From Prevotellaceae bacterium (GTDB lineage: Bacteria > Bacteroidota > Bacteroidia > Bacteroidales > Bacteroidaceae), in NCBI GenBank assembly GCA_021204545.1, contig JAJPZF010000136.1:1-13511 (forward strand): a stretch of DNA of 13,511 nt, in the 5' to 3' direction. The notes beneath the pieces were generated by a model. That model was not told where the DNA came from and ran no database searches. It saw nothing but the letters and a program-made list of their open reading frames with translations. Both the position numbers and the translations under genes were made by a program. Positions 7,250 to 13,511 of this stretch are shown one piece after another (position 1 is the stretch's first letter; the number at the start of each line of letters is the position of its first letter).

Positions 7250-7257
7250 CAAAGATA
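7250..7257 (-). promoter_or_regulatory. Bacteroidetes-type -7 box for the six-gene operon
   Basis: The minus strand reads TATCTTTG, an exact match to the Bacteroidetes TAnnTTTG -7 consensus, 25 bp upstream of the chosen GT2 ATG. No clear TTTG -33 partner is seen at the usual 19-21 bp spacing. On the plus strand, TACCTTCG (7309-7316) is a one-mismatch version that could serve the divergent mfd, only 9 bp from its ATG; that one is weak. Confidence 0.5.
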
Positions 7258-7325
7258 GGGAAATAACAATAATGCCGTCCCGTTAAGGGCGGTAAAGTGA
7301 AAAGAGAGTACCTTCGCGGCGGCAG

Positions 7326-10300
7326 ATGGGGATAGAGGATTTGCTGAAGCTTTACGCAGACAGCCCTGCGGTGGCGGCTTTGGGTCGCGCGTTGCGGGAC
7401 GGGTCTTCGCGTCCCGTTAGTATTAAGGGCTTACCCGCCACGTCGGCCACTGCCATAATCTTCGCCTCGCTGGCGAGGTCTTGTCCCGAGGCGGTGGGGA
7501 AGCCATTGCTCTTCGTTCTTGAGGACAGCGAGGAGGCGGGGTATCTTTATCATGACCTCAGCAGGCTCTTGGGGCAGGAGCAGGCTTTGTTCTTCCCAAG
7601 CTCGTCGCTTCGCTCCGGGCTCACTACGTTTAGCCATCCCCATCCCGCCGCCCCTCCCCAGGGAGGGGAGCCATCGCTTCGCTCCGAAACGCGCAGGGAG
7701 GTTAGGCTTGGCAGGGTTGACGCGGGCAATCAAGTTCTTCGCACCGATGTGTTAGGGCGCATAGCCGCGGGGCCAGCGAGCCGGAGCGCTCGCCAAATGA
7801 GCAACGGAGGGCACGAAGCGAGCCGGAGCGCTCGCCAAATGAGCAACGGAGGGCACCCAGCGAGCCGGAGCGCTCGCCAAATGAGCAACGTAGGGCACGA
7901 AGTGCCACTGTTTGTGGTGACCTATCCTGAGGCTTTGGTGGAGAGGGTGGTGAGCCAAGGGCAGCTTGCCGAAAGGACGTTGAAGTTAACAGCCCAGAAG
8001 AACGGAGTTCTTCCCGAGGGAAACCGCAGGCCACGAGCGTATATCGAGCGTACAATGCTCGACTTCGGTTTCAGTCGGGTTGACTATGTCTACGAGCCGG
8101 GGCAGTTCGCCATCAGGGGTGAGATAATGGACGTGTTCAGCTTCTCCTCTGAGTACCCCTACCGCATAGTCTTCTTCGACAACGAGATAGAGAGCATCCG
8201 CGCGTTCGACGTGCGCACGCAGCTCTCCGTCGACATGCTGGAGGAGGTGACCATAGTGCCTCGCCTAAAGGCTGCGGCAGCGTCGTCGGAGAGCATCTTC
8301 AGCTTCCTGCCCAAGGGGACGGTCGTAGTGGCCAAGGACTTGCGCTTCGTCGAGGAGAGGGCGGCGCAGGTGATTGGGGAGGGATATGATGTTGAGGAGG
8401 GAGAGCGTGAGGGCTTGCCCGCGCTGGTCAGCCGGGAGGAGTTCAAGGAGGGCATTGAGGGGCTGCGCTTCGTCTCCCTTGGGCATAGTCTCCCTGACAC
8501 GTCGACCACCATTAGCCTTGACATAGCCCCACAGCCGCTGTTTCACAAGAACTTCGAGCTGCTGGGCAAGACGCTCAGCGACTACCGGGCGAAGGGCTAC
8601 CGCATTCTCATCCTTGCCGACTCCAAGAAGCAGCAGGAGCGGCTGAAGAGCATATTGGAGACGCAGGACAAGAGGCTCACCTTCACCCCCGTGGAGGGGA
8701 CGCTGCACGCTGGCTTCGTGGACAACGCGTTCGGAGCGAAGCGAGAGGGACAGACGAACGGAGAGGCAGAGCCCGCAGGGCTCTGCGTCTTCACCGACCA
8801 CCAGATATTCGACCGCTTCCACCGCTTCACCCTGCGCAGCGAGAGGGCTCGACTGGGCAAGGTGTCGCTCACGCTGAAGGAGCTGCAAGAGTTCAGGACG
8901 GGGGACTACGTGGTGCACGTAGACCACGGCATAGGCCGCTTCGGCGGGCTGGTGCGTCTGCCCGAGGGCGGCAAGATGGTGGAGAAGATAAAGATACTCT
9001 ACCAGAGGGACGACGCTGTGTTCGTCTCCATCCACGCCCTGCACAAGGTGAGCAAGTACAAGGGGCGGGAGGGCGAGCAGCCGCGCGTCAGCCGCCTCGG
9101 CACTGGGGCGTGGGAGAGGATGAAGGAGCGCGCGAAGACAAAGATAAAGGACATCGCCCGCGACCTCATCAGGCTCTACGCCCAGAGGCAGAAAGAGAAG
9201 GGCTTCCGCTTCTCCCCCGACGGCTACCTGCAGAACGAGCTGGAGGCATCGTTCCCCTACGAGGACACGCCCGACCAGGCTCTCGCCTACCAGAGCGTGA
9301 AGGCGGACATGGAGAGCGAGCGCCCGATGGACCGCCTTGTGTGCGGCGACGTGGGCTTCGGCAAGACGGAGGTGGCCATCAGGGCAGCCTTCAAGGCTTG
9401 CGTCGACGGCAAGCAGGTGGCGGTGCTTGTGCCCACCACGGTGCTCGCCTTCCAGCACTACCGCACGTTCACTGAGCGGCTCAAGGGCTTCCCCGTCCGT
9501 GTGGACTACCTCTCGAGGGCGAAGACCCCCCAGGAGACCCGTGAGGTGCTGCGGGCGTTGGCGGAGGGGAGCATTAATATAATAGTAGGCACGCACAAGC
9601 TCATCGGCAAGGCAGTGACGTTCCACGACCTCGGGCTGCTCATCATCGACGAGGAGCAGAAGTTCGGCGTAAGCACCAAGGAGAAGCTCCGACAGCTGCG
9701 CACCAACGTGGACACGCTCACACTCACCGCCACTCCCATACCCCGCACCCTTCAGTTCAGCCTTATGGGGGCGAGAGACCTCTCGGTGATACAGACGCCG
9801 CCTCCCAACCGCCAGCCCATCGAGACGCAGCTCTGCCTCTTCAGCCCCGAGACAATAGCCGAGGCGGTAAGCTTCGAGCTGGCAAGGGGAGGGCAGGTGT
9901 TCATCGTCAACAACCGCATTGCTGGGCTGCCCGCCCTTGAGGAGATGGTGAGAAGGCTTGTGCCTTACGCCCGCATTGCCGTCGGTCACGGGCAGATGCC
10001 CGCCGACGAGCTGGAGCAGACGGTGCTGCGCTTCTCCGCCTACGACTACGACGTGCTTATCTCCACCACCATCATAGAGAACGGGCTGGACATCCCCAAC
10101 GCCAACACTATCATCGTGTGCGACGCACAGCGCTTCGGCCTCTCCGACCTGCACCAGATGCGCGGGCGCGTAGGCCGCTCCTCCCGCAAGGCGTTCTGCT
10201 ACCTGCTCTCCCCTCCGCTCTCCTCCCTCACGCCCGAGGCGAGGCGAAGGCTGGAGGCTATAGAGAGCTTCTCGGACCTTGGCAGCGGCATAAACGTGGC

Positions 10301-10943
10301 GATGCAAGACCTCGACATCCGCGGGGCGGGCAATATGCTGGGCGCGGAGCAGAGCGGCTTCATAGCCGACCTTGGCTACGAGACGTACCAGAAGATACTG
10401 GCCGAGGCGGTGAGCGAGCTGAAGGGAGAGGAGTTCGCCGACCTTTATGAGGGCCGTCAGGACGGGGAGGCTGAGTTCGTGAGCGACTGCCAGATAGACA
10501 GCGACATACCGATGTGCTTCCCCGAGGACTACGTACCCGGCTCGGCGGAGAGGATGCTTCTCTACCGTGAGCTGGACGCCATGCGCTCGGAGGGGGAGGT
10601 GGAGGCGTTCCGCAAGCGTATGGTAGACCGCTTCGGCGCTGTGCCGGAGGAGGGGGAGGAGCTGATGCGTGTGGTGGAGCTTCGCCGTCTTGGCAGGCGC
10701 TTCGGCGCGCAGAGGATAGTGCTGAGGGAGGGCAGGATGCGCCTCTTCTTCGTGCAGAGCCCTCAGAGCGGCTTCTACAGGGGCAAGGCGTTCGGGCAGA
10801 TCATAGCATTCGCCACCGCCAACGCCCGCCTTTGCCGCCTTGAGGAGAGGGAGTTGCGGCGCAGCCTCGTCATCCGTGAGGTGCCCACGGTGGAGAGGGC
10901 GGTCGGTGTCCTAAGGCATATTGGGACGCTCAGGGCGGTGTAG
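7326..10943 (+). CDS. mfd: Transcription-repair coupling factor Mfd with three in-frame insertions
   Basis: An ATP-driven translocase that removes stalled RNA polymerase at DNA lesions and recruits the UvrA/UvrB excision machinery. Order: N-terminal UvrB-like module (with LEDSEEAGYLYHDL near 65-78), DYVYEPGQFAIRGEIMDVF (about 257-275), CarD-like RNA polymerase-binding domain starting GDYVVHVDHGIGRF (526-539), Walker A GDVGFGKT (674-681), DEEQ box (775-778), TATPIPRT (801-808), helicase motif VI QMRGRVGR (944-951), and a C-terminal D7-like domain. It has 1205 residues against about 1120-1150 in relatives as I recall them. The excess is explained by repeats at residues 94-121, 151-193 and 469-487, all outside the motor motifs. 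No stop or frameshift is seen, so it is probably active. It is transcribed divergently from the six-gene operon. Confidence 0.97.
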   Translation: MGIEDLLKLYADSPAVAALGRALRDGSSRPVSIKGLPATSATAIIFASLARSCPEAVGKPLLFVLEDSEEAGYLYHDLSRLLGQEQALFFPSSSLRSGLTTFSHPHPAAPPQGGEPSLRSETRREVRLGRVDAGNQVLRTDVLGRIAAGPASRSARQMSNGGHEASRSARQMSNGGHPASRSARQMSNVGHEVPLFVVTYPEALVERVVSQGQLAERTLKLTAQKNGVLPEGNRRPRAYIERTMLDFGFSRVDYVYEPGQFAIRGEIMDVFSFSSEYPYRIVFFDNEIESIRAFDVRTQLSVDMLEEVTIVPRLKAAAASSESIFSFLPKGTVVVAKDLRFVEERAAQVIGEGYDVEEGEREGLPALVSREEFKEGIEGLRFVSLGHSLPDTSTTISLDIAPQPLFHKNFELLGKTLSDYRAKGYRILILADSKKQQERLKSILETQDKRLTFTPVEGTLHAGFVDNAFGAKREGQTNGEAEPAGLCVFTDHQIFDRFHRFTLRSERARLGKVSLTLKELQEFRTGDYVVHVDHGIGRFGGLVRLPEGGKMVEKIKILYQRDDAVFVSIHALHKVSKYKGREGEQPRVSRLGTGAWERMKERAKTKIKDIARDLIRLYAQRQKEKGFRFSPDGYLQNELEASFPYEDTPDQALAYQSVKADMESERPMDRLVCGDVGFGKTEVAIRAAFKACVDGKQVAVLVPTTVLAFQHYRTFTERLKGFPVRVDYLSRAKTPQETREVLRALAEGSINIIVGTHKLIGKAVTFHDLGLLIIDEEQKFGVSTKEKLRQLRTNVDTLTLTATPIPRTLQFSLMGARDLSVIQTPPPNRQPIETQLCLFSPETIAEAVSFELARGGQVFIVNNRIAGLPALEEMVRRLVPYARIAVGHGQMPADELEQTVLRFSAYDYDVLISTTIIENGLDIPNANTIIVCDAQRFGLSDLHQMRGRVGRSSRKAFCYLLSPPLSSLTPEARRRLEAIESFSDLGSGINVAMQDLDIRGAGNMLGAEQSGFIADLGYETYQKILAEAVSELKGEEFADLYEGRQDGEAEFVSDCQIDSDIPMCFPEDYVPGSAERMLLYRELDAMRSEGEVEAFRKRMVDRFGAVPEEGEELMRVVELRRLGRRFGAQRIVLREGRMRLFFVQSPQSGFYRGKAFGQIIAFATANARLCRLEERELRRSLVIREVPTVERAVGVLRHIGTLRAV
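7605..7687 (+). repeat. Palindromic in-frame element, copy D (mfd site 1)
   Basis: TTTAGCC (7629-7635) is followed by TCCCcaTCCC, a perfect hairpin CCCCTCCC-CA-GGGAGGGG (7651-7668), AGCCA, and TCGCTTCGCTCCGA (7674-7687). A second copy of TCGCTTCGCTCCG lies upstream at 7605-7617, so the element is bracketed by 13-bp direct repeats 69 bp apart. It encodes TFSHPHPAAPPQGGEPSLRS between FFPSS and REVRLGRVDAGNQVLRTDVL, where relatives, as I recall them, run straight on. Confidence 0.9.
7776..7906. repeat. Three 42-bp tandem repeats plus hairpin (mfd site 2, element E)
   Basis: Three in-phase 42-bp units occupy 7776-7817, 7818-7859 and 7860-7901, with only a few substitutions between them. Each encodes a 14-residue unit of the type ASRSARQMSNGGHE. 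Each unit contains an inverted repeat GCGAGC-CGGAGC-GCTCGC. The array ends in GGCAC-GAA-GTGCC (7894-7906), which also occurs in dihydroorotase (copy C). It separates DVLGRIAAG from PLFVVTYPEA, which are almost adjacent in Mfd relatives as I recall them. Confidence 0.93.
8731..8786 (-). repeat. Truncated, inverted element plus 9-bp hairpin, copy F (mfd site 3)
   Basis: TCGGAGCGAAGCGA joined to GAGGGACAGAC (8731-8755) equals copy B1 with its central 30 bp, including the hairpin, missing. The orientation is opposite to the gene, unlike copies A to D. Close behind is a different perfect hairpin, GCAGAGCCC-GCA-GGGCTCTGC (8766-8786). Together they add about 19 residues (469-487) just before LCVFTDHQIFDRFH, a conserved Mfd strand. 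Confidence 0.85.
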
Positions 10944-11260
10944 TTCCCAGTCATATAATATATATGGTATAGCGAAGGTCAGTAGAGGCCTTTGCCCGTA
11001 GGGGTGTAGACCTCCGTGACCGCAGAGGTATTACCCCTATGACCGAAGGGGTATTACCTCCGTGACCGCAGAGGTATTACCCCTATGACCGAAGGGGTAT
11101 TACCTCCGTGACCGAAGGGGTATTACCCTTTTCGAGGCTTTTCTTAGCCCTCGGGCATAAAAACCTCAAAAAATGCTTGGAAAAAAAAAAACAGATTTCG
11201 GAACTTCGCGCCCGAACAGCTATATCAAACTAACTCTAAACAACGTAAAACCTTAAAGTT
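10944..11260. other. Intergenic region between mfd and the secreted-protein gene
   Basis: This 317-bp gap has no gene. It starts with an AT-rich stretch (CATATAATATATATGG, about 10952-10967), then the second 23-bp repeat array (10984-11138). A weak stem follows, CGAGG (11133-11137) with CCTCG (11149-11153); without a T-run it is a poor terminator. After it come an 11-base A-run (11181-11191) and an A-rich leader ending AACCTTAAAGTT directly before ATG, the usual ribosome-binding context in Bacteroidetes. No TTTG/TAnnTTTG pair could be placed with confidence, so the promoter of the downstream gene is unassigned. Confidence 0.8.
10984..11138. repeat. Second 23-bp repeat array (array 2), alternating unit types
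   Basis: After a degenerate piece (10984-10999), units start at 11000 (24 bp), 11024, 11047, 11070, 11093 and 11116. Two types alternate: AGAGGTATTACCCCT with tail ATGACCGA, and AGGGGTATTACCTCC with tail GTGACCGC. The first shares the full 15-base core with array 1, about 9.3 kb away, but the tail differs. ACCCCT of one unit is complementary to AGGGGT of the next, and ACCTC to the following GAGGT, so neighbouring units can pair into hairpins across the tail. Confidence 0.92.
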
Positions 11261-13511
11261 ATGAAGAAGAAGCGCTTTCTTTTTGCTTTGACGGCTGCCG
11301 CCGCACTGCTGTGCGGAGCCCAGAAGGCCCAGGCGGCTGATGACATCACCGCTATCTACGTGAACAGTACTGAAACGGAAGTGGTAGGCATCGTCGATGT
11401 AAACTACACTATGGAGGCAGGGCTATCCTACTCTCCCGGCGATGTTGAGGTTGAGTATGGGCTAAGTTCTGTGCTTTCCTACTTTGATCTCAGCAGCTAC
11501 TCATCTTCTATGGTGCTCTATGGAGTTAACGTTACAACCCTGGAGGCTGTCTCTGACTACTCATCTAATTACGACGGCTGGCATGACGCGAAAGGCGACT
11601 TTGCCAATTGGGGGTATGAAAATGTAGATGGATACGTCTGCGTGAAGATAGACAATCCCTCGAGCGGCTATATTGACTACATCGGCTGCATAGACGAAAG
11701 CTATCAAGATGGCGATACTTACACCGCCCTCTACGCTTTCGTGTATAACAATCAGGCAGTCGTCATAAGGGTGAACCTCACCTTCGGCACAGTGGACCAC
11801 GGCTCGCCCTCAAAGATGACCTCAGTGGGCGAAGAGACCGTAATCGCCAACCTGACAACCACAGGCTCGTGGGATGATACAGACCCTTACGAGAGCGTCA
11901 CAGTTAGTCTTGATGTCTCTTCGATAGCCTCTGCCTTGGGCTGCAGCGTAGGCGACTACACGGTTATGTTCCTTAAGAGTGAGGACTCCTTCGCCGCCGC
12001 AGGCACAGCCAATATGGGAGGCAGCTGGTTTAATGCCGATGGCTGGATAGGAACGTGGGGAGACGACGGCTACGTTTACGTAGACTGTGAGGAAGAACTT
12101 GACTTCTCCACTCTTGACGTTGGCGAGTACCCAGAGCTCACCAGTGACGGCGACGTGTACTACTGCCCGATGTACTTCGTGTACGACGAGAAGTACTACC
12201 TCGTGACGGTGAAGGTGATAATAGGCGACTACACTCCGCTGGAGACGATGGAGGGCGTGTACCTGATTAATGTGGCGGAGGACAAGTTCCTGAGCCGCGG
12301 CGCAGACTATGGAACTGAGGCAGACCTCGACAACTACGGCATACCGCTTAACCTGATACTCGGGGACGACGGGGAGACCTTCACCGTGCAGTTCATCGAC
12401 AGCCAGCTCTACCTCTACGGTCCTAACTGGGCGTGGACTGACGGAGACCCTGATTACACTGAAACTGATGCTGATGGCAACATTACATATCCAAGGACAC
12501 CGAACGCCTTCACCCTCACCGAGGTGGAGGACGAGGGAAGCTCGTACGGCACCATCTACCAGCTCTCTTGCGACGCTGGCCTCCTCTACGTCAACACGTC
12601 TATGGCAGATGGACTTCTTAGGGTCGCCCTCAACGGAGTGAAGAACGACAACTACACGGACGACGATCAGACTTACTGGGTGATATTAAGCAAGGAAGAG
12701 CGTGACGCCATCAAGGATGCTTGGGTGCAGCAGCAGAAGGAGAATGTGGCTGCCTCGCTTAACCTCAGCGCGGACGACCTCGACACATACACAGAAGGCA
12801 CTGACTGCACAAGCTCAGTCGTGGACAACGCCCTCGCAGGCAGCTTCTCTGGCTGGACTGACAGCTCCGCTGGCACTGATGAACAGGGCAATACGACCTC
12901 TTCATTCGCCTCTAACGAAAACGGCACTGAGCTGTTCCAAGGAGCGGCAACCCTCACGCAGACAGTCACTGACCTTGCCCCCGGCGCCTACAAGGTAACG
13001 CTGCAAGGCTTCCTGCGCCAAAGCACCAATTCACACTGCTACGAGCTTGGCGACAGTGAGTACGACCTCAGCATTGCCTACCTCAAGGCTAACGACTACG
13101 AGATTAACCTCAAGCCCTGGTACGTGGAGGGAAGCTATGACGAGAACAAGGAAGGCGCTAAAGCAGACGATCCGGAGAGTTATTACACCCCCAACAGCAT
13201 GTCTGAGGCAAGCAATATCTGCGACACTGAGGGGAATGATTACGGCAACACCCTCTACACCGTGGTGGGCGAGGACGGTGAGCTTACCATCACCATCGGC
13301 TGCCCGGGCGTTGACACTGCAGGCTGGATGTTCTTCAAGACACTCACGCTCACGCAGCTGGGCAAGTATGACGTGATAGCCAACGAGAACCCCGAGGAGC
13401 CGGGCGTGTACTACTGCACCTACAGCGACGCGGAGACCGACCGCACTGTGCCTACGGGCGTGACGGCTTACATACTCGAGGCTACGGGCGTTGACCCGCA
13501 GGGCGACGAGG
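11261..13511 (+). CDS. Large secreted multi-domain protein, 3' truncated by the window
   Basis: The reading frame is open from ATG 11261 to the window end, 750 residues without a stop. A signal peptide is clear: MKKKR, a hydrophobic core, and a probable cut after AQA (residue 25). Residues 63-175 and 213-322 look like a duplicated beta domain, each with a WG..DGYVYV/WG..DGYVCV strand and a FVY-type strand; I think they belong to DUF4859, unproven. Residues about 325-480 start with GVYLINVAEDKFLSRG and resemble a beta-trefoil-like ligand module. Residues about 515-700 hold FSGWT, LTQTVTDLAPGAYKVTLQGF and a terminal FFKTLTLTQL strand, like a galactose-binding or carbohydrate-binding jelly roll. 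No catalytic motif is visible. An exported glycan-binding or adhesin-like role is inference; its C-terminal sorting signal lies outside the window. Confidence 0.85.
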   Translation, partial: MKKKRFLFALTAAAALLCGAQKAQAADDITAIYVNSTETEVVGIVDVNYTMEAGLSYSPGDVEVEYGLSSVLSYFDLSSYSSSMVLYGVNVTTLEAVSDYSSNYDGWHDAKGDFANWGYENVDGYVCVKIDNPSSGYIDYIGCIDESYQDGDTYTALYAFVYNNQAVVIRVNLTFGTVDHGSPSKMTSVGEETVIANLTTTGSWDDTDPYESVTVSLDVSSIASALGCSVGDYTVMFLKSEDSFAAAGTANMGGSWFNADGWIGTWGDDGYVYVDCEEELDFSTLDVGEYPELTSDGDVYYCPMYFVYDEKYYLVTVKVIIGDYTPLETMEGVYLINVAEDKFLSRGADYGTEADLDNYGIPLNLILGDDGETFTVQFIDSQLYLYGPNWAWTDGDPDYTETDADGNITYPRTPNAFTLTEVEDEGSSYGTIYQLSCDAGLLYVNTSMADGLLRVALNGVKNDNYTDDDQTYWVILSKEERDAIKDAWVQQQKENVAASLNLSADDLDTYTEGTDCTSSVVDNALAGSFSGWTDSSAGTDEQGNTTSSFASNENGTELFQGAATLTQTVTDLAPGAYKVTLQGFLRQSTNSHCYELGDSEYDLSIAYLKANDYEINLKPWYVEGSYDENKEGAKADDPESYYTPNSMSEASNICDTEGNDYGNTLYTVVGEDGELTITIGCPGVDTAGWMFFKTLTLTQLGKYDVIANENPEEPGVYYCTYSDAETDRTVPTGVTAYILEATGVDPQGDE

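Noticed and set aside
7225..7269. N-terminal extension of the GT2 from the upstream ATG at 7269
   Set aside because: The extra codons overlap a perfect TATCTTTG -7 box and add nothing that matches the family; the ATG at 7224 fits better.
3233..8786. Remnants of insertion sequences or MITEs of a transposon
   Set aside because: No transposase, consistent terminal inverted repeats or clear target duplications are visible; a non-autonomous palindromic repeat is the better description, though a MITE origin is not excluded.
8265..10307. 680-residue open frame on the minus strand opposite mfd
   Set aside because: It lies wholly antisense to conserved Mfd motifs, has no recognisable domain, and is expected from strong G/C third-position bias.

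Overview
The window comes from a GC-rich member of the Bacteroidales, perhaps Prevotellaceae. The evidence is a TAnnTTTG-type -7 promoter box, an A-rich leader before the last gene in place of a Shine-Dalgarno, the sequence flavour of the housekeeping proteins, and a large secreted multi-domain protein of a type common in that group. Family placement is inference. No RNA genes, transposases or CRISPR arrays were seen.

Layout. (1) At the left edge is a 5'-truncated, plus-strand DXS-family gene of the variant short type. (2) A 184-bp array of eight 23-bp tandem repeats lies between it and the convergent operon. (3) A six-gene minus-strand operon (7224 to 1881) encodes a polyprenyl-phosphate mannosyltransferase-like GT2, dihydroorotase, a stand-alone MetH activation domain, a PlsC-like acyltransferase, a BadF-type sugar kinase and the ribosome-assembly GTPase EngB. 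All five junctions are 4-bp ATGA overlaps. (4) A short divergent promoter region follows. (5) mfd is on the plus strand. (6) A 317-bp gap holds a second 23-bp repeat array with the same core. (7) The 5' part of a large secreted protein runs off the right edge.

The most striking signal is a family of short palindrome-bearing sequences placed in frame inside housekeeping genes. The full element has a TTTAGCC-type left end, two pyrimidine-rich blocks, a perfect hairpin and a TCGCTTCGCTCCGA right end, about 55-60 bp. Copies or derivatives lie in the BadF-type kinase, the MetH activation protein (a compound of several), dihydroorotase and mfd (three sites). They are read in different frames and in both orientations without a stop codon, and sit where these families, as I recall them, have variable surface loops between conserved motifs. 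The behaviour resembles Rickettsia palindromic elements (RPEs), but the sequence looks unrelated. Together with the two 23-bp arrays, this is a genome shaped by small repeat expansion.

The operon genes have no single shared pathway: isoprenoid/glycan lipid, pyrimidine, B12-methionine, phospholipid, amino-sugar and ribosome assembly functions. The overlaps suggest co-transcription and translational coupling of growth-related functions.
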